Notes: a model not told the origin generated them from the sequence alone. DNA of 64,000 nucleotides from Rhodopseudomonas sp. AAP120 (GCF_001295845.1 NZ_LJIC01000015.1:1-64000); one strand, 5' to 3'. Positions 45,101-53,961 are shown, numbered from the stretch's first letter. Translations and numbers: made by a program.

Positions 45101-46188
45101 GAATCGCATTCTTCGGCTCGAGCCTGGTCTCCTCCTACTGGAACGGCGCGGCGACCTATTATCGCGGCATGCTCAAGGAGATCGCGGCGCTCGGCCACAG
45201 CATCACGTTCTACGAGCCGGACGCGTTTGACCGCCAGGCTAACCGCGACATCCCGGACCCGAGCTACGCGCGCGTTCACGTCTACCCGGCCACCAAAGAC
45301 GGCTGGCAGCGTGCGCTGGCCGAGGCGGTCGGCTCCGCCGATCTGTTGATCAAGGCCAGCGGCGTCGGCGTGTTCGATGCCGACCTCGAAACTGCCATCG
45401 CACAGGCGCCCGGCCCGGCGATGCGGTTCTATTGGGACGTCGACGCGCCGGCGACGCTCGACGCCATCGAGCGCGATGCCATGCACCATCTGCGCGACGC
45501 CATTCCGCGCTTCGATCTAGTGTTGACTTACGGCGGCGGCGAGCCGGTGATCAGCGCCTATCGCCGCTTCGGCGCGCGCGACTGCGTGCCGCTGTACAAC
45601 GCGCTCGACCCGGCGACGCATTTTCCCGCCACCCCCGATCCGCGCTTCGCCTGCGACCTTGGCCTGCTCGCCAATCGCTTGCCCGATCGCGAGACGCGGA
45701 TCGAGCGGTTCTTCTTCGACGTCGCGCAGCAATTGCCGGACAAGCAGTTCGTGCTCGGCGGCTCTGGCTGGGCGTCGAAGGCGATGCCGTCCAATGTGCG
45801 AGCGGTCGGCCACGTCGGCACCGGCGATCACAACGCGTTCTTTGCGTCGGGGCGCGCGACGCTCAACGTCAATCGCGACAGCATGGCCCGATACGGCTTC
45901 TCGCCACCCACCCGGGTGTTCGAGGCGATCGGCTGCGGCGCCTGCCTGATCACCGACGCCTGGGAAGGTGTCGAGCTGTTTCTCGACCCCGGCCGCGACG
46001 TGCTGGTCGCAGCCAGCACGGACGACGTGGTGCGGCATCTGCGCGAGCTGAGCCCGCAGCGCGCTGCCGAGATCGCCGAGCGAGCCCGGCGGCGCATCCT
46101 GGCCGACCACACCTACGCCCGCCGCGCGCAACAGTTCAATCGCCTGTTCAAGGGCGCCACCCTGGCAACCACCGAGGCCGCCGAATGA
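45097..46188 (+). CDS. CgeB-like glycosyltransferase 2
   Basis: 363 residues. N-terminus MRIAFFGSSLVSSYWNGAAT, TYYRGMLKEIAALGHSITFY; C-terminal DHNAFFASGRATLNVNRDSM and RYGFSPPTRVFEAIGCGACL, ITDAWEGVELF, the CgeB-like donor domain. Closest in the window to the gene that follows (shared ending RRRILADHTYARRAQQFN / RRRILADHTPAHRARQLV), so these two look like the products of a recent duplication. Overlaps both neighbours by 4 bp. Confidence 0.88.
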   Translation: MRIAFFGSSLVSSYWNGAATYYRGMLKEIAALGHSITFYEPDAFDRQANRDIPDPSYARVHVYPATKDGWQRALAEAVGSADLLIKASGVGVFDADLETAIAQAPGPAMRFYWDVDAPATLDAIERDAMHHLRDAIPRFDLVLTYGGGEPVISAYRRFGARDCVPLYNALDPATHFPATPDPRFACDLGLLANRLPDRETRIERFFFDVAQQLPDKQFVLGGSGWASKAMPSNVRAVGHVGTGDHNAFFASGRATLNVNRDSMARYGFSPPTRVFEAIGCGACLITDAWEGVELFLDPGRDVLVAASTDDVVRHLRELSPQRAAEIAERARRRILADHTYARRAQQFNRLFKGATLATTEAAE

Positions 46189-47306
46189 ACCTCGACATCG
46201 TCATCATCGGATTATCCGTCACCTCGTCGTGGGGCAACGGCCATGCCACGACCTTCCGCGCGCTGATCAACGCATTGGCGCGCGAAGGCCATCGCGCGAC
46301 CTTCCTGGAGCGTGACGTGCCGTGGTATCGGTCGCATCGCGATCTGGTCGAACCGGCAGACTGGAACATCGAGCTGTACGAGACCCTGCCCGAGCTGCCG
46401 CAGCGTCACACCGCGCTGATCCGCGACGCCGACCTGGTGATCGTCGGCTCCTACGTGCCGGACGGCATCGCTATCGCCGACTGGGTGACATGTACCGCCC
46501 AAGGCGTCACCGCATTCTACGATATCGACACGCCGGTGACGTTGGCGGGGCTGCCACGTGGGCTGAGCTATCTCACCGCGCCGCTGATCCCACGATTCGA
46601 TCTCTATCTCTCGTTCGCGGGCGGCCCGATCCCCGAACTCCTCGAAAAACAGTACGGCAGCCCGCTTGCATGCGTGCTCCCCTGCAGTGCCGATCCGGAT
46701 CTCTATCAGCCTCGTCAGATCGCAAAGCGGTGGTCTCTCGGCTATCTCGGCACCTACAGTGACGACCGTCAGTCCGGACTAGAGAGTTTGTTGATCGCGC
46801 CCGCCACGTCGCTCGACGATCAGAATTTCGTCGTCGCCGGGTCGCAATATCCGCCTGCGATCATTTGGCCGGAGAATGTCGAGCGCATCGCGCACCTGTC
46901 TCCCGATCATCACGCCGATTTCTATGGAGCGCAGCGTTTCACACTGAACCTCACCCGCGCCGACATGCGCGCTCTTGGCTATTCTCCCAGCGTGCGTCTG
47001 TTCGAAGCCGCGGCTTGCGGCGTGCCGGTGATCTCCGACCGTTGGCCAGGACTGGAGACGGTTTTCAAGCCGGCGAGCGAAATCCTGCTCGCGTCCGAGG
47101 CCCGCGACGTGATCGAGATCCTTCGCGACATGCCCGACGAACGACGATCAGCCATTGGCGAAGCCGCCAGACGACGCATCCTGGCCGACCACACACCCGC
47201 TCATCGTGCTCGCCAGTTGGTCGCCTACTACGCCGAAGCCTCAGGCCGTCGCCGCACGAAGTCGCTTCGTCCGGTCGAGCGCCCGATGCAAGCGGCCGAA
47301 CTCTGA
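46185..47306 (+). CDS. CgeB-like glycosyltransferase 3
   Basis: 373 residues from ATG 46185. N-terminus MNLDIVIIGLSVTSSWGNGH, ATTFRALINALAREGHRATF; C-terminal HADFYGAQRFTLNLTRADMR, LGYSPSVRLFEAAACGVPVI and SDRWPGLETVF. Same family as the two preceding genes. The codon use toward its 3' end and in the following UXS gene is slightly less GC-biased than upstream, but not enough to argue for transfer. The UDP-xylose synthase gene follows 10 bp later. Confidence 0.88.
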   Translation: MNLDIVIIGLSVTSSWGNGHATTFRALINALAREGHRATFLERDVPWYRSHRDLVEPADWNIELYETLPELPQRHTALIRDADLVIVGSYVPDGIAIADWVTCTAQGVTAFYDIDTPVTLAGLPRGLSYLTAPLIPRFDLYLSFAGGPIPELLEKQYGSPLACVLPCSADPDLYQPRQIAKRWSLGYLGTYSDDRQSGLESLLIAPATSLDDQNFVVAGSQYPPAIIWPENVERIAHLSPDHHADFYGAQRFTLNLTRADMRALGYSPSVRLFEAAACGVPVISDRWPGLETVFKPASEILLASEARDVIEILRDMPDERRSAIGEAARRRILADHTPAHRARQLVAYYAEASGRRRTKSLRPVERPMQAAEL

Positions 47307-47316
47307 AGGAGGCGTG

Positions 47317-48381
47317 ATGACAATCCAATATCGAAACGGGCACGCACGAGCGGATCACGCTCGTCGAACGCTAGTGACAGGCGGCGCCGGCTTTATCGGA
47401 TCGCATCTGTGCGATTCGCTGCTGCAGCGGGGCGACACGGTCGTATGCCTGGACAATCTCTTCACCGGCACGATGCACAATATTCGGCCGCTCCTCAATC
47501 ACCCGAACTTCCAATTCATCGAGCACGACGTTCGCGAACCGCTTGAACTCGACGGCGAGTTCGATCGCATCTTCAATATGGCCTGTCCGGCGTCGCCGCG
47601 GCATTATCAACGCGATCCGGTGGGAACGATGAAGACATGCGTTCTCGGCACCATCAACGTGCTGGACCTCGCGCGGGCAAAAGGCTCTCGGGTGCTGCAA
47701 GCTTCCACCAGCGAAATTTACGGCGATCCCGAAGTCCATCCGCAGACCGAAGACTATGTCGGGCACGTCAATGCCACGGGTCCGCGTGCTTGCTACGACG
47801 AGGGCAAGCGTGCCGCCGAGACCCTGATGTTCGACTACCATCGTGTCCACGGCGTCGAGATCAAGGTGGCGCGCATCTTCAATACCTATGGACCCCGAAT
47901 GCTGGAGAACGACGGTCGGGTCGTTTCCAACTTCATCGTTCAGGCGCTGCGGGGCGAGCCGATTACGATATACGGCAACGGATCACAGACACGCAGCTTC
48001 TGTTTCGTCGCGGATCTGATTCGAGGCCTGGAGCTTCTGATGGAATCGCCCGCCGAAGTCATAGGCCCCTGCAATCTCGGCAATCCGCACGAGGTGACCG
48101 TCGAGGCGATCGCCCGCGAGATCGTCGAACGCACGCAATCGACGTCGCTTTTGCAGTTCGAGCCGCTCCCGGTGGACGATCCCAAGCGCCGCAAGCCGGC
48201 GATCGACACCGCCATGCGAACCCTGGGCTGGCGGCCGGAAGTGGCTCTCCAAGACGGGCTAGAGGCAACGATCGCCCACTTTGCGCTGCGCATCGCAACG
48301 CCGGACGCCTCGGTGCCACCGGCAGATCATCGTTCCGGGAAAGCGGTGCGCCGGCGACTTTCCCTCGCCAGCAAGACATAG
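47317..48381 (+). CDS. uxs: UDP-glucuronic acid decarboxylase (UDP-xylose synthase)
   Basis: 354 residues from ATG 47317 with AAGGAGG five bases ahead. RTLVTGGAGFIGSHLCDSLL, NLFTGTMHNI, ACPASPRHYQRDPVGTMKTC, STSEIYGDP, catalytic YDEGK and RIFNTYGPRMLENDGRVVSN are the diagnostic UXS motifs. It turns UDP-glucuronate into UDP-xylose. As the last gene of the cluster it supplies a pentose donor, presumably for one of the four glycosyltransferases upstream, and fits the xylosidase-like protein at 38302. A C-terminal tail of about 25 residues exceeds the usual length. Confidence 0.92.
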   Translation: MTIQYRNGHARADHARRTLVTGGAGFIGSHLCDSLLQRGDTVVCLDNLFTGTMHNIRPLLNHPNFQFIEHDVREPLELDGEFDRIFNMACPASPRHYQRDPVGTMKTCVLGTINVLDLARAKGSRVLQASTSEIYGDPEVHPQTEDYVGHVNATGPRACYDEGKRAAETLMFDYHRVHGVEIKVARIFNTYGPRMLENDGRVVSNFIVQALRGEPITIYGNGSQTRSFCFVADLIRGLELLMESPAEVIGPCNLGNPHEVTVEAIAREIVERTQSTSLLQFEPLPVDDPKRRKPAIDTAMRTLGWRPEVALQDGLEATIAHFALRIATPDASVPPADHRSGKAVRRRLSLASKT

Positions 48382-48416
48382 ACAGGACGTTGCCGGTCCG
48401 CGGACTACTGTCGCTC

Positions 48417-48962
48417 TCAGATGCTGATCAGACCTTTCATTACGGCGAGCGCCAGCACGCCGAGATGCGTCTGCTCGCAGAATTGCCCCGACAGCGCCGC
48501 TTCGCGCACCTCTGCGGCCGTAGCAAGGATGACGCCGACACCCTCCTCCTCGATAAAGCTCGGTTGGCGCTCGCGGGTGCGAATAAAATACGAATGAGTG
48601 ATGTTGCTGATCCGGCTCGAGCAGGTTGCCCCTTGTCCGAGGAGCTCAATCGAACCTGTTGTGTAGCCGGTCTCCTCCCTCAATTCCCGGACCATCGCGT
48701 CGGCCGGGTCCTCGCCGTGCTCAAGCAGCCCCGCCGGCAGTTCGAGCGACATTCGCTCGATTGCCGGACGATACTGTCGGACCAACAAAATCTCCGATTG
48801 CGGGGTAACCGCGAGCGCAACGATATAGTCTCGCTGGCCGATCGCGTAGTACGTCTCGGCTGGCGTCTCCGGCCCGAACTGAACCTCGCGTGTGATGATC
48901 TCCAGCCAGGGTGAAACCGCCGTTCGGGCCCGTCCAACAATCCTTGGCCATCCCTCCGTCAT
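48417..48962 (-). CDS. Nudix hydrolase (ADP-ribose pyrophosphatase-like)
   Basis: 181 residues. The Nudix box G-x5-E-x7-REUxEExGU is seen as GLLEHGEDPADAMVRELREE followed by TGYT; just before it is the SLELPAG strand that marks ADP-ribose/NDP-sugar pyrophosphatases. It would cleave ADP-ribose or nucleotide sugars to a monophosphate and sugar phosphate. It converges on the UDP-xylose synthase gene (35-bp gap) and stands head to head with the DUF1003 gene. No GGAAC-type promoter is seen for it. Confidence 0.88.
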   Translation of the reverse strand: MTEGWPRIVGRARTAVSPWLEIITREVQFGPETPAETYYAIGQRDYIVALAVTPQSEILLVRQYRPAIERMSLELPAGLLEHGEDPADAMVRELREETGYTTGSIELLGQGATCSSRISNITHSYFIRTRERQPSFIEEEGVGVILATAAEVREAALSGQFCEQTHLGVLALAVMKGLISI

Positions 48963-49045
48963 CGTCCCTCCTCACTACGATTACCAAATCAACGAGCACC
49001 ACAATTTCGTTACAGCCCGGCGCCGCCGGCTTTCAGAGACAACAT

Positions 49046-49070
49046 GGAACGGCGGCGGTGAACTGTATTT
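49046..49070 (+). promoter_or_regulatory. Weak EcfG-like promoter for DUF1003 gene
   Basis: GGAAC at 49046-49050 and, after 16 bases, ATTT at 49067-49070. The -35 matches fully but the -10 lacks the GTT of the consensus. The distance to the start at 49102 is right, so it is listed at low confidence. Confidence 0.3.
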
Positions 49071-49101
49071 GTCCCACTTCACGAAGGACCGGAGCGGTCG
49101 A

Positions 49102-49608
49102 ATGAATCAGCGCCATCAATCGGCGGGCCTAAGCGCCACGCTGCACCACAATATCGATGCTCTCCGCGAAAAACGGCGTCAAGAGCATCTGGCCATGGGA
49201 CTCGAAGAGAAGGTCGCCGCTGCGATCACGTCCTTTACGGGCAGCATGAGGTTCGTGTACTTGCACTTGCTGATCTACGGCTCGTGGATCGTCTTCAACG
49301 TCCTCCCGGGCCTGCCGCATTTCGATCCGTCATTTGTCATGCTGGCGATGGTGGCTTCTGTCGAGGCTATCTTCCTGTCGACCTTCGTTCTGATCAGCCA
49401 GAATCGGGCAATGAAGGCGACGGACAAGCGCGACGATCTCGATCTTCACATCAACCTGCTCGCCGAACACGAACTTACCACCTTGATCAGACTGGTGAAT
49501 GCCATCGCCGAGAAATTGGAAGTTGCGCTTGCAGACCGCAACGGCGATTTGGCTGAGGTGACAAAGGACGTGGCGCCGGAGGCGGTCATGCGCGAGATCG
49601 AGAAATGA
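49102..49608 (+). CDS. DUF1003 membrane protein
   Basis: 168 residues from ATG 49102 (GGAG eight bases ahead). Residues 25-110 are the DUF1003 domain: two membrane helices (SMRFVYLHLLIYGSWIVFNV and FVMLAMVASVEAIFLSTFVL) followed by the conserved ISQNRAMKATDKRDDLDLHI. The C-terminal third is helical (LLAEHELTTLIRLVNAIAEK). DUF1003 proteins are of unknown function and common among stress-induced genes of Alphaproteobacteria. It opens the stress island. Confidence 0.88.
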   Translation: MNQRHQSAGLSATLHHNIDALREKRRQEHLAMGLEEKVAAAITSFTGSMRFVYLHLLIYGSWIVFNVLPGLPHFDPSFVMLAMVASVEAIFLSTFVLISQNRAMKATDKRDDLDLHINLLAEHELTTLIRLVNAIAEKLEVALADRNGDLAEVTKDVAPEAVMREIEK

Positions 49609-49638
49609 GATGAAGCGCGCCGCCGTAGCCGGGGTGAC

Positions 49639-49869
49639 CTAAGTTCGCCGACCGCGGCCCGGACCAGAGTGCCGCTGGTTGGCAGATCGCTCCACGACGA
49701 CGGCGACAGGGCCGAGGTCCTCGTCCGCCCTGGCTGCCCACTTGCGCGCCTCAGCGGTCCAGAATGCGCGCCGTGCCGGCTCCACTTCTGCGCGCTGCAG
49801 GCAGAGCTCCGCTTGATGAAGGCAGGCACGGCGTCGATCCATCGTCATCTGCAGCGTTCCATCGAGCAT
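49639..49869 (-). CDS. Possible small hypothetical protein
   Basis: 76 residues, helical and charged: RRRACLHQAELCLQRAEVEP, ARRAFWTAEARKWAARADED. The pattern resembles small conserved proteins of the Bradyrhizobium group with 'A-E-x-W-x-x-L-A' helices, but I cannot confirm a family. The ribosome site is weak. The whole 397-bp stretch 49609-50005 between the DUF1003 and Crp genes has no other candidate. Confidence 0.35.
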   Translation of the reverse strand: MLDGTLQMTMDRRRACLHQAELCLQRAEVEPARRAFWTAEARKWAARADEDLGPVAVVVERSANQRHSGPGRGRRT

Positions 49870-50005
49870 CCATCATATTCCAGCCTTCGATCCGGCTCGG
49901 CGCAGCAGGCTCGCGGCAGTTGTCCCGACCGGATCATCGCCGATTGGAGCGGGAACCGCATTAACGTGAGATGTGGAATCGCGACGGCGCCACGCGGCCA
50001 AGCGA

Positions 50006-50968
50006 CTACTGATCGGGCGACGTGCGGATTTCCGCCGCGCCAAACCGGCTGCTCGGTCTCCGTGCAAGTTCCGGTGGCGCCGCGTGAAGATAGCCCGGAT
50101 CAAACTCGGCGATGGCGAACAATTGCCGGCTGCGAATGGTCAAACGACCTTGCACCAGCTCGATCAGCTCCATGCTTCGAAGCTGCTGCAGGACGCGGTT
50201 GATGTGGACGTAAGACAGGCCCAAGGCGTCGGCAAGCTGGCGCTGGGTGAAAGGAAACGCTACCGCCTCCTGGCTCCCGCTCCATTGCTGCATCCGATAC
50301 GAAACCTCACATAGGAAGTGAGCGAGCCGCGCTTGCGCCGAGCGGCGACCAAGCCAGATCAGCCATTCGCGCTGAATGGCGGCCTGCAGCGCGGTCTCGC
50401 ACCATAACCCCCTGATGATCGCCGGGCGGCTGTCCATCAACGGCAGCAGCTCACCGTGGGGCACCTCCAGCACGACCGCGGAAGCCGAAGCGTAGATCGA
50501 GACCCTCGCGCCCCCTAAGACAGGGTCGCCCGGATTGAGAATATCGCCCGGCAGAAAGACGGCCACAATCTGCTGGTTCCCGTCCTCCAGCGTCCGCACC
50601 GCATATGCGGTGCCGGAGCACAGGAAGATCAGTGCCGAAGCACGCGTACCCTCGTGTGTGACGAACTCACCCTTTTCAAAGAGACGGGCGGGACGGGCAA
50701 CCGACAGCAATGCCGCCTGGTCGGGCTCCGGCAAGCCCAATCTCCCAGCCACCTTGGCGAGAAACGGGGCGAACCGATGCGGCCTGCGGCTCGGGACCGC
50801 ATCCGGCCCGTGAAATCCGGAGCGTTCTGAGACGCCGAACCCCGACGATCCGTGGCCAGCCGACCGCACTTCCTTAGGTAAGCCGCGGGCCGCTGTCGCC
50901 TCGGAGTTCTCGAAGACCCGGCGCTCGCGTGCGGCAGGCCGTGTTTCGCCTGGAGTTCTATCGTTCAT
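50006..50968 (-). CDS. Crp/Fnr-family transcriptional regulator of the stress island
   Basis: 320 residues, with an N-terminal disordered extension of about 65 residues that is not found in usual Crp/Fnr proteins. The cNMP-binding-like domain is seen as LFEKGEFVTHEGTRASALIF and VAVFLPGDILNPGDPVLGGA, and the winged helix as FTQRQLADALGLSYVHINRV. No FNR-type cysteine set. It has an exact EcfG-type promoter (51010-51034), so it is probably a second-tier regulator induced in the general stress response. Confidence 0.9.
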   Translation of the reverse strand: MNDRTPGETRPAARERRVFENSEATAARGLPKEVRSAGHGSSGFGVSERSGFHGPDAVPSRRPHRFAPFLAKVAGRLGLPEPDQAALLSVARPARLFEKGEFVTHEGTRASALIFLCSGTAYAVRTLEDGNQQIVAVFLPGDILNPGDPVLGGARVSIYASASAVVLEVPHGELLPLMDSRPAIIRGLWCETALQAAIQREWLIWLGRRSAQARLAHFLCEVSYRMQQWSGSQEAVAFPFTQRQLADALGLSYVHINRVLQQLRSMELIELVQGRLTIRSRQLFAIAEFDPGYLHAAPPELARRPSSRFGAAEIRTSPDQ

Positions 50969-51009
50969 GATGTGGCCTGCAACATGATCGAAGCCTCCGA
51001 ACAGGAAAC

Positions 51010-51034
51010 AACGCGGCCCGAACCGGGACGTTCC
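51010..51034 (-). promoter_or_regulatory. EcfG-type promoter GGAAC-N16-CGTT for the Crp/Fnr gene
   Basis: Read on the minus strand: GGAAC at 51034-51030, 16 bases, CGTT at 51013-51010. Expected start of transcription near 51003, 35 bases upstream of the ATG at 50968. Confidence 0.8.
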
Positions 51035-51078
51035 GCGCGGGGAGACCGCCGCTAACCACGTCGAACCTGACGCCGACG

Positions 51079-51939
51079 TCAGATAAACGGTCTTCCCCCT
51101 GTGACCGCCACGGTCGTGCCCGACGTGTAGCTCGACAACGGGTCGGCCAGCATCACATAGGCAGTGGCGAGTTCAGCTGGCTGCCCGGCGCGCTGCATCG
51201 GCACGTTCTTGCCGAAATTAGCGACCGAGTCTTCCGACATCGTCGACGGGATCAACGGCGTCCAGATCGGCCCTGGCGCCACCGCATTGGCGCGAATACC
51301 CTTCTCGGCCAGCATCTGTGCCAATCCGGCGGTGAAGTTTTGGATCGCGCCCTTGGTGGTCGCATAGGCAAGCAGGGATGGATTCGGCATATCGGAATTG
51401 ACCGACGCCGTGTTGACGATGGCGCTGCCCGGCTTCATGTGCGGCACAGCCGCCTTCGTCAGGTAGAACATCGCATGGATGTTGACGCGGAACGTCAGCT
51501 CCCACTCCTCATCGCTGATCTCGCCGATGTCACCGAAGGTCGCCTGATGCGCAGCGTTGTTGACCAGGATGTCCACACCGCCGAGTTCGTCGATCGCCTT
51601 CTGCACCACGTCCCGACAGTGCGCCGCGTTCTGCAGATCACCCTCGACCAGAACCGCTTTGCGGCCCTCCCGCTCGATCAACGCTTTGACCTCGGCGGCA
51701 TCCTCGCCCTCGTTCAGATAGGAAATGAGCACGTCAGCGCCTTCTCGGGCATAAGCGATCGCCACCGCACGACCGATACCGCTGTCGCCACCGGTAATGA
51801 TCGCCTTCAAACCCTGCAGCCGCCCCGACCCTTTGTAGCTGGTTTCGCCGTGATCCGGCCGCGGGTTCATTGCCGCAGTAGATCCGGGCATTGGCTGCTG
51901 TTGCTTGGGAAACGGCGGGGTCGGATAGTTTTGCGTCAT
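51079..51939 (-). CDS. SDR-family oxidoreductase (general stress, YhdF/YgmF-like)
   Basis: 286 residues from ATG 51939 (GGAG six bases upstream). After a Pro/Gln-rich N-terminus of about 40 residues comes the SDR fold: KAIITGGDSGIGRAVAIAYA, LVNNAAHQ, catalytic Ser in NTASVNSDMPNPSL, YATTK with the catalytic Tyr and Lys, and APGPIWTPLIPSTM. The N-terminal extension (TPPFPKQQQPMPGSTAAMNP) is typical of the stress-type SDRs known from Bacillus YhdF/YhxC/YdaD. Substrate unknown. A GGAAC element lies 46 bases upstream. Confidence 0.9.
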   Translation of the reverse strand: MTQNYPTPPFPKQQQPMPGSTAAMNPRPDHGETSYKGSGRLQGLKAIITGGDSGIGRAVAIAYAREGADVLISYLNEGEDAAEVKALIEREGRKAVLVEGDLQNAAHCRDVVQKAIDELGGVDILVNNAAHQATFGDIGEISDEEWELTFRVNIHAMFYLTKAAVPHMKPGSAIVNTASVNSDMPNPSLLAYATTKGAIQNFTAGLAQMLAEKGIRANAVAPGPIWTPLIPSTMSEDSVANFGKNVPMQRAGQPAELATAYVMLADPLSSYTSGTTVAVTGGRPFI

Positions 51940-51964
51940 GGCGGACTCCGTTGGATGCCGTATC

Positions 51965-51989
51965 AATTGATCAATGCGAGCGTCGTTCC
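51965..51989 (-). promoter_or_regulatory. Weak EcfG-like promoter for the SDR gene
   Basis: Minus strand GGAAC at 51989-51985, 16 bases, AATT at 51968-51965. The -10 is poor. The palindrome ATCAATTGAT (51962-51971) covers the -10 position and recurs at 54160-54169. Confidence 0.35.
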
Positions 51990-51999
51990 TTGCATCGGA

Positions 52000-52731
52000 T
52001 CAGCGCGATCCGAGCATCTGCTGCAGCCGCAGCGCGTCGAGCGGCGCCGCACTCTTTTGGTCGTTATCGAAGAAGACGAAGACGTCGTATCCCCGTCCCC
52101 GCCAGCCCCTGATCGACGTGGACCAGTCTTCGAGGGTCTGTCGGCTGTAGCGCCCGTGATAACGACCATCTGGACCATGGCCGCGGACATAAACAAAGTC
52201 TGCGGTGCGCCTCCACGGCGCAGGCGCGTCGTGATGGTCCGACAGGCAGAGCGACACGTTGGCGCGCCGAAGCAGTCGCTGGATGTTCCCGGCGTACCAA
52301 CTGGCGTGACGGAACTCGAAAGCGTAGCGTCGCCCGGGCGAGAGCATCCCGAGAAAGGATTCCAATCGCGGCTCGTCGACGACAAATTGAGGTGGAAGCT
52401 GAAACAGGATGGGTCCAACTTTATTGCCGAGCAGGCTCAGCCGAGCCTCCATCAGGGCGAGACTGTTGGCGCAGGCCGGCGATAAGCGTTTCCAATGCGT
52501 GATGAACTTCGACGCTTTCCAGGCGAAAACAAAATCGTCGCCGGTCGTGTCATGCCAGCCTGACACCGCAGCTGGGGTCGGCGTCCGATAGAAGACGCCG
52601 TTGAGTTCGGCCGCGCTGAACTGGCTGGCGTAGTATTGCAGTTGCCGGTTCACCGGCATTCCGGCCGGATAGAACGGTCCGCGCCAGGATGGATAATGCC
52701 ATCCCGACGTGCCGATCAGAACACGCGCCAT
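52000..52731 (-). CDS. DUF72 family protein
   Basis: 243 residues, the usual DUF72 length: MARVLIGTSGWHYPSWRGPF, FSAAELNGVFYRTP, FVFAWKASKFITHWKRL, GPILFQLPPQF, YAFEFRHASWY and FVYVRGHGPDGRYHGRYS. The family forms a TIM barrel of unknown function. Its start follows the alcohol dehydrogenase stop by 3 bp on the same strand, so the two are co-transcribed. Confidence 0.92.
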   Translation of the reverse strand: MARVLIGTSGWHYPSWRGPFYPAGMPVNRQLQYYASQFSAAELNGVFYRTPTPAAVSGWHDTTGDDFVFAWKASKFITHWKRLSPACANSLALMEARLSLLGNKVGPILFQLPPQFVVDEPRLESFLGMLSPGRRYAFEFRHASWYAGNIQRLLRRANVSLCLSDHHDAPAPWRRTADFVYVRGHGPDGRYHGRYSRQTLEDWSTSIRGWRGRGYDVFVFFDNDQKSAAPLDALRLQQMLGSR

Positions 52732-52734
52732 CGA

Positions 52735-53904
52735 TCAGGGCTTCATGACCACCTTGATACATCCGTCCTGCTTGTCGCGAAACGTCTTGTAGAGCTCGGG
52801 GCCTTCCTCGAGCGTCGCCCGATGTGTAATCACGAACGTCGGATCGATCTCGCCCTTTTCGATCCGCCCCAGCAACTGCGGCAAATAGCGCTGGACGGGT
52901 GTCTGGGCCATACGGAAGGTCAATCCGCGATTGACCGCAGATCCCATCGGGATCTTGTCGAGAAGGCCGCCATAGACCCCGACGACGGAAACGATTCCGA
53001 AGTTTCGGCAGCAATGAATGGCCTGACGCAGGACGTGAGGTCGATCCGTTCCCATGAACGTCGCCACCTTCACACGGTCGACCACAGCGTGGAAGCCCGA
53101 GGCCGTATCTGGCTCGGTACCGACCGCATCGATGCAGGCATCGGCGCCACGACCGCTGGTCAGATCCTGAATGCGATCGTACACGTCGTCGGCCCTGAAA
53201 TCGATCGTAATGGCGCCGGAGGCACGCGCCATTTCAAGACGCTCTGGCACCGTATCGATCGCGATCACGCGCTCAGCACCAAGCATGAAGGCGCTCTTGA
53301 TGGCGAACTGACCGACCGGCCCACAACCCCAGATCGCCACGGTTTCGCCGCCCTTCAGCTCACAGAAGTCAGCCGCCATAAACCCGGTCGGGAAAATATC
53401 GGACAAGAACAGCACCTGCTCGTCGGTGAGGCCGTCGGGCACCTTGATTGGACCGACATCCGCATAGGGGACGCGCATGTACTCGGCCTGCCCGCCCGCG
53501 TAGCCGCCGAGCAGATGTGAGTAGCCGAACAATCCTGCGGGCGAATGCCCCCACAACTTTTCCGCCTTCTCGGCATCCCGGTTCGACCGCTCGCATCCAC
53601 TGAAAAAGCCGTTTTTGCAGAAGAAGCATTCGCCGCAGGAGATGGTGAACGGCACCACGACCCGGTCGCCGACCTTCAGCTTCTTATTATCGGGACCGAC
53701 CTCGACGACCTCGCCCATCGTTTCGTGGCCGAGCACGTCGCCGCTCTTCATCTGCGGCATCACCCCGTCGAACAAATGCAGATCGGACCCACAGATAGCA
53801 CAGGCGGTCACTCGGATAATCGCGTCGCGGCCGTGCTCGATCTTCGGGTCCGGTACACTCTCGCATCGGATATCGCTCTTGCCATGCCAAGTCAGCGCCT
53901 TCAT
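52735..53904 (-). CDS. Zinc-dependent alcohol dehydrogenase (glutathione-independent formaldehyde dehydrogenase-like)
   Basis: 389 residues from ATG 53904 (GGAG six bases upstream; another ATG at 53910 is too close to that site). Catalytic zinc ligands in [14 protein letters not shown] and GHETMGEVV; the structural zinc loop is [19 protein letters not shown] with four cysteines; NAD-binding [20 protein letters not shown]. The long insertion after the zinc loop ([20 protein letters not shown]) is typical of the FDH/threonine-dehydrogenase-like stress group. First gene of a pair with DUF72. A GGAAC-N15-CGTT element lies just upstream. Confidence 0.92.
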   Translation of the reverse strand: MKALTWHGKSDIRCESVPDPKIEHGRDAIIRVTACAICGSDLHLFDGVMPQMKSGDVLGHETMGEVVEVGPDNKKLKVGDRVVVPFTISCGECFFCKNGFFSGCERSNRDAEKAEKLWGHSPAGLFGYSHLLGGYAGGQAEYMRVPYADVGPIKVPDGLTDEQVLFLSDIFPTGFMAADFCELKGGETVAIWGCGPVGQFAIKSAFMLGAERVIAIDTVPERLEMARASGAITIDFRADDVYDRIQDLTSGRGADACIDAVGTEPDTASGFHAVVDRVKVATFMGTDRPHVLRQAIHCCRNFGIVSVVGVYGGLLDKIPMGSAVNRGLTFRMAQTPVQRYLPQLLGRIEKGEIDPTFVITHRATLEEGPELYKTFRDKQDGCIKVVMKP

Positions 53905-53937
53905 CGTCATCTCCGAGTGTGTGCGTTGCCGGTGACA

Positions 53938-53961
53938 AACGTCGGCGATGTCGGTTGTTCC
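53938..53961 (-). promoter_or_regulatory. EcfG-like promoter with 15-bp spacer for the alcohol dehydrogenase operon
   Basis: Minus strand GGAAC at 53961-53957, 15 bases, CGTT at 53941-53938. Both hexamer cores are exact but the spacer is one base shorter than at the other sites in this window. Located 34 bases before the ATG. Confidence 0.55.
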
